Part shown: positions 7,542-12,967 of the stretch, piece after piece | Position numbering within the stretch: position 1 is the first letter of the stretch | Layout: each line of letters starts with the position of its first letter | From: Actinomycetota bacterium | Lineage (GTDB): Bacteria > Actinomycetota > Thermoleophilia > Gaiellales > Gaiellaceae | Direction: 5' to 3' | DNA length: 12,967 bases | Assembly: GCA_005883245.1 (NCBI GenBank) | Contig: VAXT01000101.1 | Span: 1-12,967, forward strand | Position numbers and translations under genes: made by a program | The notes under the pieces: generated by a model | Told to the model about the DNA's origin: nothing | Databases searched by the model: none | Seen by the model: the letters and a program-made list of their open reading frames with translations, nothing else

Positions 7542-8533
7542 GAGACGCCCTCCTCGCGGGTCGCGAGCCGGCCGCCGAAGAGCATGCGCAACCGGCTGCG
7601 GTGCGGCTTGTGCTCCGAGCGCAGGCGCGGGTTCGTGAACTCGTCGATCCCGGCCAGGAGCAGCACGAGGCCGAGCACCGTGAACGCAAGTGCGGCACCG
7701 GGGAAGAAGAACGGCCACCACTCGCCCTGGAGCACGGTCGAGTTCGTCTGCGCCCAGTAGAGGGTCACGCCCCAGCTCGTCTTCGACACGTCGGCGAGGC
7801 CGAGGAACTCGAGCCCCGCGTCGACGAGGAGCGCGATGTAGAAGACGAGGACGAACGCGGCGGCGATCCGGCTGATCATGTTCGGGACCAGTTCGCCGAA
7901 GACGATTCGCGCCGTCGACTCCCCCGAGGCTCTCGCCGCGTCGACGAAGTCGCGGCTCTTCAACGACAGCGCCTGCGCCCGCAGGATCCTCGCCTCGAAT
8001 GCCCAGAGCACGAGGGCGAGGACGACGATCATTGTCGTCATGCCGTGGTCCTGCACGTACCCGGACATGACCACGAGCAGCGGAATCGGCGGGATGACGA
8101 GAAAGATGTTGATCAGGACGTTCACGACGTCGTCGACGAGACCGCCCAGGAGCGCGGCGGTGATCCCGAGCACCGCGGCGGTGCTCGTCGCGAGCGCAGC
8201 TGCGAAGAATCCGAGCAGCAGCGAGCGCCGGGCGCCGATCACGACCTGCGAGAAGATGTCGCTGCCCTGATCGGTCGTCCCGAACAGGTGGTTCCACGAG
8301 GGCGCCTGGCGGGCCGCGAGCAGGCTGAAGCCGTTCGGGTCCGCGACCGAGATCCAGGGTGCGATGACCGCGACGACGACCACGAGCCCGACCATCGCGA
8401 GCCCGAGCCGCGACTTCGTGTTCGAGAGCAGAAGCGCCAGCCAGCCCGGGACGTGGAAGCCCCGGCGGATGCGCCGCGGAGCCTCGAGCGAGAGGTCGAG
8501 CGCGGGGTCGAGTGTGGGGTCGAGCTGCGACAT
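7538..8533 (-). CDS. ABC transporter permease, OppC/DppC type
   Basis: The second membrane subunit of the importer, 331 residues. About six hydrophobic segments are visible, the first at 43-62 and the last at 279-296. The cytoplasmic EAA loop that contacts the ATPases is at 194-222 (RDFVDAARASGESTARIVFGELVPN). The segment between the first helix and the conserved FGTTDQGSDIFSQVVIGARRSL (84-105) is characteristic of DppC-type permeases. The cytoplasmic N-terminus carries a small DPxL-type repeat (residues 4-19). ATG 8533 shares its A with the stop codon of the upstream permease (TGATG), so the two permeases are made together. Confidence 0.92.
   Translation of the reverse strand: MSQLDPTLDPALDLSLEAPRRIRRGFHVPGWLALLLSNTKSRLGLAMVGLVVVVAVIAPWISVADPNGFSLLAARQAPSWNHLFGTTDQGSDIFSQVVIGARRSLLLGFFAAALATSTAAVLGITAALLGGLVDDVVNVLINIFLVIPPIPLLVVMSGYVQDHGMTTMIVVLALVLWAFEARILRAQALSLKSRDFVDAARASGESTARIVFGELVPNMISRIAAAFVLVFYIALLVDAGLEFLGLADVSKTSWGVTLYWAQTNSTVLQGEWWPFFFPGAALAFTVLGLVLLLAGIDEFTNPRLRSEHKPHRSRLRMLFGGRLATREEGVS
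8481..8528 (-). repeat. Four 12-base tandem units at the start of the OppC-type permease
   Basis: Three clear 12-base units (8493-8504, 8505-8516, 8517-8528), each sharing GGTCGAG, and a fourth decayed unit (8481-8492) encode QLDP-TLDP-ALDL-SLEA at permease residues 3-18. The repeat keeps the frame and lies in the variable N-terminal tail, so a functional effect is not evident. Confidence 0.6.
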
Positions 8534-9519
8534 CAGCCGGTCCGCAGGCGCGGGTCGAGGATCAGGTTGAGGACGTCCATCAGCAGGTTCGCGACGATCA
8601 CGCACACGGAGAGCACGACGAGGAGCGCCTGCGCGAGGGCGTAGTCGTTTCCGAGCACGGCCTGCTGGAGCGTCAGGCCCGCGCCGGGGTAGCTGAAGAT
8701 GTACTCGATGAAGACGAGCCCGCCGACGGCGCTCGCGAAGAGCGCTGCGAACCCGTTGAGCGGCGGGAGGATCGCGTTCCGGCCGGCGTACCACGTCATG
8801 ACACGGCGGTCAGACAACCCCTTCGCGTGCGCCATGGTCACGTAGTCCTCGCCGATCGTGTTGATCATCACGGTGCGCATGTTCAGCATCCATCCGCCCG
8901 TGTACGCGGCGAGGATGACGAGGATCGGCAGCTGCGCGTGGCGGAACGCGCTGGACAGGAACTCCCAGTTGAAGCCGGGACTGAGGCCGTTGTCGTAGGC
9001 GTGCTGGATCGGGAACCAGCCCGCCTTCAGCCCGAGGAAGTAGAGCCCGAGCAGCGCCGTGAAGAACGCGGGAAACGCGCTGAGAGCCATGAAGGTCGGG
9101 ACGAGGATGTTGTCCACGGCCCCGCCGCGGCGCCACGCGGCGAACATCCCGATTCCCGTCCCGATCAGGAACGAGAGGAAGAACGCGACCCCGACGAGGA
9201 AGATCGAGTACGGGAGCGTCTGCCCGATGACCTGTGACACCGGCGCGGGGTAGTGGGATGTGGACACGCCGAAATCGAGGTGCACGATGCGGCTCAGGTA
9301 CGTGATGTAGTCCTGCCAGATCGAGTTGTTGCCGCCGCCGACGAGCGCCTCGTAGGTCTTGACGATCCCGGGGTTCGCCGCGAGCTGGGCCGGAGTCAGG
9401 TGCTGCAGGATCCCGTCGATCGGGCTCCCCGGCATCATGCGGGGGAGCAGGAAGTTGATCGTCAGCGCGACCCACAGCGCAAAGACGTAGAAGACGAGCC
9501 GTCGGGCGAACCAGCGCAT
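8533..9519 (-). CDS. ABC transporter permease, OppB/DppB type
   Basis: The first membrane subunit, 328 residues. The start MRWFARRLVFYVFALWVALTI gives a typical DppB first helix with the conserved LPRMMPGSP following (25-33). A large extracytoplasmic loop (about 30-100) includes LDFGVS, the counterpart of the family's GDFGxS element. Further membrane segments lie at about 104-128, 138-165, 197-215, 254-275 and 296-318. The EAA loop is at 224-252 (EDYVTMAHAKGLSDRRV). ATG 9519 has GAGG about eight bases upstream. A hairpin-containing gap of 73 bases separates this gene from the binding-protein gene. It pairs with the OppC-type permease to form the channel. Confidence 0.93.
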   Translation of the reverse strand: MRWFARRLVFYVFALWVALTINFLLPRMMPGSPIDGILQHLTPAQLAANPGIVKTYEALVGGGNNSIWQDYITYLSRIVHLDFGVSTSHYPAPVSQVIGQTLPYSIFLVGVAFFLSFLIGTGIGMFAAWRRGGAVDNILVPTFMALSAFPAFFTALLGLYFLGLKAGWFPIQHAYDNGLSPGFNWEFLSSAFRHAQLPILVILAAYTGGWMLNMRTVMINTIGEDYVTMAHAKGLSDRRVMTWYAGRNAILPPLNGFAALFASAVGGLVFIEYIFSYPGAGLTLQQAVLGNDYALAQALLVVLSVCVIVANLLMDVLNLILDPRLRTG

Positions 9520-9540
9520 GTTCGGACCTCGGAGGGTAAT

Positions 9541-9570
9541 CGGCGGACGGTCGAGAGGGACCGCCCGCCG
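9541..9570 (-). promoter_or_regulatory. Intercistronic hairpin between binding protein and permease genes
   Basis: A 12-bp stem (arms 9541-9552 and 9559-9570, six-base loop) lies 22 bases after the binding-protein stop codon and 21 bases before the permease start. On the transcribed minus strand every position pairs, counting one G-U pair. No U-tract follows. In many binding-protein operons (the E. coli malE-malF gap is the textbook case) such a structure stabilises the upstream message, so that more binding protein than permease is made. That role is inferred here from position. Confidence 0.6.
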
Positions 9571-9592
9571 TTACCCGTCGCTTACGTGGCCC

Positions 9593-10012
9593 TCACGGGC
9601 CGACCTTGCCACCCGGGCAGATCCGGGTGAAGGACAGGATGTTGTCGGGGAAGGTCGTGAAGATCGGGTCGCCGAAGAAGTTCTTCGCGTTCCCGAAGCA
9701 GTGGAAGTACCGGGTGCTGTACGTCGACCAGCGCGGCCCGATGAAGAGAGGCACGATCGGCAGGTCGTCGAGGAAGATCCCTTGCAGCTGTGTGGCGTAC
9801 TGATGCTGCTTCGCCGTGTTCAGCGTGCCCTTCCACTTGTTGAGCAGCTTCGTGGCCTTCGGGTCGGCGAAGTGAATCCAGTTGCCGGTCGTCTCGCCGC
9901 TCTCCCCCGAGGGGACGTACGCGTTCTGGGACAGGTTCGAGTAGAAGAACCCGTACGGCGAGCCCTGCGACGCGACCTGCCAGAGGAGCGTCGGGAACTT
10001 CGTCGCGTATGC
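9593..10012 (-). pseudogene. C-terminal fragment of the same solute-binding protein, out of frame
   Basis: This frame gives 139 residues beginning AYATKFPTLLWQVASQGSPYGFFYSN and ending LSFTRICPGGKVGP at TGA 9593-9595. They contain recognisable family-5 C-terminal elements (YGFFYSN, GNWIHFADPKATKLLNKW, the LDDLPIVPLFIGPRW strand and FTTFPDNILSFT). No start codon with a ribosome binding site is seen at the junction. Joining residue 409 of the first part to this piece gives about 548 residues. Intact relatives are, from memory, some 30 residues longer, because a helix-strand segment normally follows GWSDWV. A deletion of roughly 100 bases, not a multiple of three, therefore fits better than a single-base slip. 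It could be a real mutation or an assembly error. Confidence 0.8.
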
Positions 10013-11238
10013 ACCCAGTCCGACCAGCCGGCGATCACGTGGATGTCGAGGTGAACCGCGTCGCCGTGCGGGTCGTAGAGCCTGCTGCCGTGATACGTGA
10101 AGCCGGCGCCGGTCAGGATCGTCTTGGCTGCGTTGGGGCTGTAGGCGGACATGGTCTTGGCACGCGCCTTGACCTTTTTGTCCGTCACCCAGTTCGGGAA
10201 GAGCCCGTTGAGCCCGATCGCGTCGGTCGGCGGCGCGTAGCCGTACTCGCCGAGCTTCGACACCGTCTTGCGGTCGATCGCGCGGCTGAGCGCCTTGCGG
10301 AACGCCGGCATGCTGTACGGGTACTTCGTCGTGTCGCTCATGAGCGAGATCGGATAGGCCGTCGTCGCGTAGAACGAGTGGAAGTGCTTCTTGTCCTTGG
10401 CGATGTAGGCCTTCTCGACGTTCGGCACGAAGTTGTGCGTCCAGTCGACCTGTCCGCTCTGGATGAGCGCGAGCGCCGCGTCGTTCGAGGACGCTTGCAC
10501 GTATTCGAGGCACGGGACCTTCGGCATGCCCTTCTGCCAGTAGTGCGCGTTCTTGTTGAGCACGTAGTCCTGCGAGGTGAAGTGCGAGATCACGCTGAAC
10601 GGGCCTGAGCCCACCGGCCTCGTGTTGTTGAAGGTCGCGACCTTGTTGATCTTCGACCAGATGTGCCGCGGCACGATGAACTGCCGGTTCATCGTGACGG
10701 CGATGAACTGCGAGTCGGGCGCCTTGAGCTTGATGACGACCTTGTACCGCCCTCTCGCCTTGACCGAGTTGATCTCGTTGCCTGCTCCGGTCAGGCCGAC
10801 GCGGTCCATGAGCTTGTCCTGGCGTCCGGCCAGGAAGCTGTAGACGACGTCGGACGAGGTGAGCTTCTGGCCGTCCGACCACTTCGCATTCCGGGCGAGG
10901 TTCAGAGTGAGCGTCTTGTTGCCGTTGCTCCACTTCCAGCTTCGGGCGAGCCACGGAACGGGCTTGAGGCCACCTTCGGCCGTGACGATCAGGGGCTCGT
11001 AGAACGCCCCCTGGACGAACGAGCCGCTTGGAAGGCCGGTCGCCGTGTAGGGGTTGAAGTTCTTGATGAACGTGGGGTCGCCGGAGCCCGTCATGACGAG
11101 GCACTTGTGCCCCGCCGCGAACTTGATCGGGCTGTTCGTGGCCGCCGGCGTCGATGCGCTGAGAGCGGCCGCTAACGCGACGCAGCCCGCAGCGATGGCG
11201 ACGGCGATCAAGCGAGACGACGGAATCTTGCGTCGCAT
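9820..11238 (-). CDS. Solute-binding protein, family 5 (Opp/Dpp/cello-oligosaccharide type), frameshifted
   Basis: The extracytoplasmic receptor of the importer, encoded first in the operon. ATG 11238 follows AAAGGA with seven bases of spacing. Residues 1 to about 28 form a signal peptide; there is a Cys19, but hydrophobic residues continue after it, so a lipobox is doubtful. Family-5 features run from FNPYTATG (61-68) through YEPLIV, LARSWKWSNGNKTLTLNLARNAKWSDG (about 97-123), the VGSGPF turn (209-214) and FRKALSRAIDRK (313-324). Homology ends at GWSDWV (404-409). After that the frame continues for 63 residues of arginine- and serine-rich sequence unlike any binding protein. The true C-terminus lies in another frame from about 10012 to 9593. 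As read, the product would lack the last third of its second lobe and probably cannot bind its ligand. Confidence 0.85.
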   Translation of the reverse strand: MRRKIPSSRLIAVAIAAGCVALAAALSASTPAATNSPIKFAAGHKCLVMTGSGDPTFIKNFNPYTATGLPSGSFVQGAFYEPLIVTAEGGLKPVPWLARSWKWSNGNKTLTLNLARNAKWSDGQKLTSSDVVYSFLAGRQDKLMDRVGLTGAGNEINSVKARGRYKVVIKLKAPDSQFIAVTMNRQFIVPRHIWSKINKVATFNNTRPVGSGPFSVISHFTSQDYVLNKNAHYWQKGMPKVPCLEYVQASSNDAALALIQSGQVDWTHNFVPNVEKAYIAKDKKHFHSFYATTAYPISLMSDTTKYPYSMPAFRKALSRAIDRKTVSKLGEYGYAPPTDAIGLNGLFPNWVTDKKVKARAKTMSAYSPNAAKTILTGAGFTYHGSRLYDPHGDAVHLDIHVIAGWSDWVHTRRSSRRSSGRSRRRARRTGSSTRTCPRTRTSPRGRAARRPATGFTSPTRRPRSCSTSGRAR

Positions 11239-11280
11239 CGGGTGTCCTTTCTCGCCCAGGGTGGGCAGTAGACCAGTTGT

Positions 11281-11300
11281 TTCCGAAAACGTTTCCGGAA
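11281..11300. promoter_or_regulatory. LacI-type operator O1 (operon promoter)
   Basis: A 20-bp near-perfect palindrome (TTCCGAAAAC/GTTTCCGGAA, one mismatched pair) centred on CpG at 11290/11291. The AAAACGTTT core fits LacI/GalR/CcpA-type sites. It lies just downstream of the putative -10 region of the leftward operon, so a bound repressor would cover the transcription start. Confidence 0.7.
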
Positions 11301-11302
11301 GC

Positions 11303-11330
11303 GTTAACAGGTCTATTACCGCAAAGTCAA
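11303..11330 (-). promoter_or_regulatory. Probable promoter of the transport/glucosidase operon
   Basis: On the minus strand TTGACT (11330-11325) is a five-of-six match to the -35 consensus. Sixteen bases further on, GTTAAC (11308-11303) is a weak -10 candidate. Transcription would start inside or beside operator O1, about 40-60 bases before the binding-protein ATG. The -35 call is good; the exact -10 is uncertain. Confidence 0.5.
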
Positions 11331-11339
11331 GCGCTTTCT
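11326..11339. promoter_or_regulatory. Second LacI-type operator candidate overlapping the -35 box
   Basis: GTCAAGCGCTTTCT matches 10 of 14 positions of the CpG-centred LacI/CcpA-type consensus TGAAAGCGCTTTCA, with the perfect core AAGCGCTT at 11329-11336. Its centre is 42 bp from that of O1, about four helical turns, so proteins on both sites would face the same side of the DNA. It overlaps the TTGACT box. Confidence 0.45.
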
Positions 11340-11369
11340 CGCAAAATGCTGGGTAATTGGGTGAGTATC

Positions 11370-11389
11370 GTTCCGGAACGTTCCGGAAC
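11370..11389. promoter_or_regulatory. Perfect palindromic operator O2 upstream of the divergent LacI gene
   Basis: A perfect 20-bp palindrome made of two TTCCGGAA units around a central CpG (GTTCCGGAAC/GTTCCGGAAC). It ends 8 bases before the ATG of the LacI-family gene and is 89 bp centre-to-centre from O1. The position suggests autorepression, and together with O1 it may allow joint control of both promoters. Confidence 0.7.
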
Positions 11390-11397
11390 CTGCTTCA

Positions 11398-12435
11398 ATG
11401 CGCGGGATGGCGCAGGGTACCTCCCAACGCACGACCATTCGCCAGATCGCCGACCAGGCGGGCGTCTCCATCGCGACGGTCTCGCGTGTGCTCAACGGCC
11501 GCGGCGACGTCTCGGACGAGACGCGGGACAACGTCACCCGGGTCATCCGCGAGAACGGCTACACCGCCAACCGCAGCGCCCGGGGCCTCTCCGCCGGACG
11601 AACCGGCTTCGTGGGCGTCGTCGTCCCGCTCGTCTTTCCCGCGTACTTCTCCGGGATCCTGGACGGCGCCGCCGAGGCACTGTTCGAGCGCGACCTCCAG
11701 ATCGTGCTCTCGCCGACCAGGCAGGAGCACGACCGCGAGGTGTCGGTGCTCGATCGCCTGCACGGCGTGACCGACGGCTCCCTGATCATCCTCCCCGCGG
11801 AGTCGAGCGAGGAGCTCGAGCGCCACCTGGACAACGGCTTTCGGTTCGTGGTCGTCGACCCGTTGATGCGGCTCGACGAACGGATTCCCTCCGTGTCCGC
11901 CGCGAACATCTCCGGCGCAGACCAGGCAATGCGTCATCTGCTCGATCTCGGACACCGCCGCATCGCGCAAATCGCGGGCCCCAGCGGGTGGCTCGCGACC
12001 GAAGATCGCCGCCGCGGGTACCGGGCAGCGCTTGCGTCAGCCGGCATCCTCCCCGACCCCACGCTCGAGGTCGAATCGATCCCAGAGATCGACCCCGGGC
12101 GAGATGCCGCCGCTTCGCTCCTCGCGCTGCCCGACCCGCCGACGGCGATTTTCGCGTTCAACGACGACAGCGCGATCGGCGCGATCCAGGCCGCCCGCGA
12201 ACGCGGCCTCCGCGTCCCCGAGGATCTGTCGGTCGTCGGCTTCGACGACGTCGAGCACGCGACGATCGTGTCGCCTGCGCTGACCACCGTCCGCCAGCCC
12301 CTGGCCGAGATGGGGCGCACCGCGGTCAGCATTCTGAGCCGGCTCCTCGAAGGGCAGAGTTTCGAGACGCTCCACGTCGAGCTCGCGACGCGCCTCGTGG
12401 TGCGGGACTCGACCGCCCCGCCGAAGCGCGCCTGA
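11398..12435 (+). CDS. LacI-family transcriptional regulator, divergent from the transport operon
   Basis: A 345-residue LacI/GalR regulator, probably the local repressor of the beta-glucoside uptake operon and of itself. The helix-turn-helix is at 13-32 (TIRQIADQAGVSIATVSRVL). The hinge follows (NRSARGLSAGRTG, about 58-70), then an effector-binding domain with MRHLLDLGHRRIAQIAG, IFAFNDDSAIGAI and VVGFDDVEHATIVSPALTTVRQP. The recognition segment SIATVSR is identical to that of the regulator at 2151. ATG 11398 is taken as the start; ATG 11407 would remove three residues. Neither has a Shine-Dalgarno sequence, so the mRNA may be leaderless. The inducer is likely an imported or partly cleaved glucoside, inferred from context only. 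Confidence 0.94.
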   Translation: MRGMAQGTSQRTTIRQIADQAGVSIATVSRVLNGRGDVSDETRDNVTRVIRENGYTANRSARGLSAGRTGFVGVVVPLVFPAYFSGILDGAAEALFERDLQIVLSPTRQEHDREVSVLDRLHGVTDGSLIILPAESSEELERHLDNGFRFVVVDPLMRLDERIPSVSAANISGADQAMRHLLDLGHRRIAQIAGPSGWLATEDRRRGYRAALASAGILPDPTLEVESIPEIDPGRDAAASLLALPDPPTAIFAFNDDSAIGAIQAARERGLRVPEDLSVVGFDDVEHATIVSPALTTVRQPLAEMGRTAVSILSRLLEGQSFETLHVELATRLVVRDSTAPPKRA

Positions 12436-12439
12436 ACCG

Positions 12440-12832
12440 ATGACCCAGAGCTTCGGGTGCCGCCGCTGCTACGGCGAGGATGCCGAGGCTGTCTGGGTGT
12501 ACTACGAGGAGGGGCTCGCCGTGGAGCAAGAGCTCGTGGGCGACTCGCACTTCCTGGTCCAGCTGCGCCGGTGCGCCGAGTGCGGGCAGCAGTTCGTCTG
12601 GATCTTCGGCGAGGCGGTCGACTGGCAGCGCGGCGAGGATGCCCAGCGCCGGGAGATCGTCCCGATCAGCGCAGCCGAAACGGAGGCGCTCTCGAACCTG
12701 GAGATCACATCGATGGCGGCCCTCGGTGACGGCCGGCGCCACCTCGTGACGGATTGGCCGACGGCCGCGTCCAGGCCCGCGATCGAGTGGGCGACGGGCG
12801 AGCTTCGGCTGCCACGAGGACCTCACTCGTAA
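12440..12832 (+). CDS. Small zinc-ribbon protein of unknown function
   Basis: A 130-residue soluble protein starting 4 bases after the stop codon of the LacI-family gene and therefore probably co-transcribed with it. Two CxxC pairs, Cys7-Cys10 (GCRRCYG) and Cys45-Cys48 (CAECGQQF), form a four-cysteine zinc-ribbon pattern separated by an acidic stretch of about 34 residues. After it comes FVWIFGEAVDWQRGEDAQRREIVPIS and a less structured tail. There is no signal peptide or membrane segment. I do not recognise the family. The CxxC spacing suggests metal binding, and nucleic-acid or protein contact is possible. I see no direct tie to sugar uptake. Confidence 0.75.
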   Translation: MTQSFGCRRCYGEDAEAVWVYYEEGLAVEQELVGDSHFLVQLRRCAECGQQFVWIFGEAVDWQRGEDAQRREIVPISAAETEALSNLEITSMAALGDGRRHLVTDWPTAASRPAIEWATGELRLPRGPHS

Positions 12833-12967
12833 GGTCGGACGGTTACTACCTCAGCAAGAGCTGGCCCCGCAACAGAGTCCGTTAGCCTTGGGAAGCTCCT
12901 CGCCTCGCGCGCGCGTTGCGCGCGTTGGTGGGTTGCGGGCTTCCGGCCGGAATCGAAAGTGCGAGGC
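12833..12967. other. Non-coding right end with inverted repeats
   Basis: No coding frame is supported. The stretch holds a CG-alternating hairpin (12908-12914 pairing with 12918-12924, GTT loop), a perfect 12-bp palindrome TTCCGGCCGGAA (12941-12952) and a GCCTCGC / GCGAGGC pair (12902-12908 and 12961-12967). The sequence does not match the parts of tRNA, tmRNA, RNase P or SRP RNA that I know. It may be the terminator of the LacI/zinc-ribbon transcript or the leader of a gene beyond the window. Confidence 0.4.

Noticed and set aside
11277..12443. 388-codon plus-strand frame overlapping the LacI gene
   Set aside because: It translates to Arg/Pro-rich sequence, while the overlapping frame gives a full LacI-family protein.
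12833..12967. Possible tRNA or other stable RNA at the right edge
   Set aside because: No T-loop GGTTCGAATCC-type element, no cloverleaf, and no match to the parts of tmRNA, RNase P or SRP RNA that I know.

Overview
The window is very GC-rich, with many GTG starts, GTGA and TGATG stop/start overlaps and almost no spacer between operon genes. Together with the protein families present, this suggests a soil-type Actinomycetota, perhaps of the Thermoleophilia (Gaiellales/Solirubrobacterales). The phylum is a reasonable inference; the class is a guess.

Layout. (1) Positions 1-212 hold no convincing gene. (2) 213-1874 (+) encodes a secreted subtilisin-like (S8) protease with an inhibitor propeptide, an 18-proline linker and a C-terminal jelly-roll-like domain. 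A strong hairpin at 1885-1914 follows it. (3) A 41-residue membrane peptide with a glycine-rich tail lies at 1928-2053 (-), and its ribosome binding site sits in the loop of a hairpin. (4) 2151-3146 (+) is a LacI-family regulator whose 3' end overlaps the converging operon by 17 bases. (5) 11238 down to 3130 (-) is one tightly packed operon of about 8.1 kb. In order it encodes a family-5 solute-binding protein (broken by a frameshift near 10012), two Opp/Dpp-type permeases, two Opp/Dpp-type ATPases, a GH1 beta-glucosidase and a secreted TIGR03118-type beta-propeller protein. (6) 11239-11397 is a divergent control region with a TTGACT -35 box for the operon and three CpG-centred LacI-type operator candidates. 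(7) 11398-12435 (+) is a second LacI-family regulator, followed 4 bases later by a small zinc-ribbon protein (12440-12832). (8) 12833-12967 is non-coding and rich in inverted repeats.

Working model. An importer of the oligopeptide/cello-oligosaccharide class captures a beta-linked glucoside outside the cell. Two permeases and two ATPases bring it in, and the GH1 enzyme, which has no signal peptide, hydrolyses it in the cytoplasm. The divergent LacI regulator probably represses the operon and itself through the palindromes between them. The LacI regulator at the far end has the same recognition-helix residues and may read similar sites. The role of the propeller protein is unknown. The most notable points are the damaged binding-protein gene inside an otherwise intact operon, the structured control region, the small glycine-tailed peptide, and the propeller coupled to a glycosidase.
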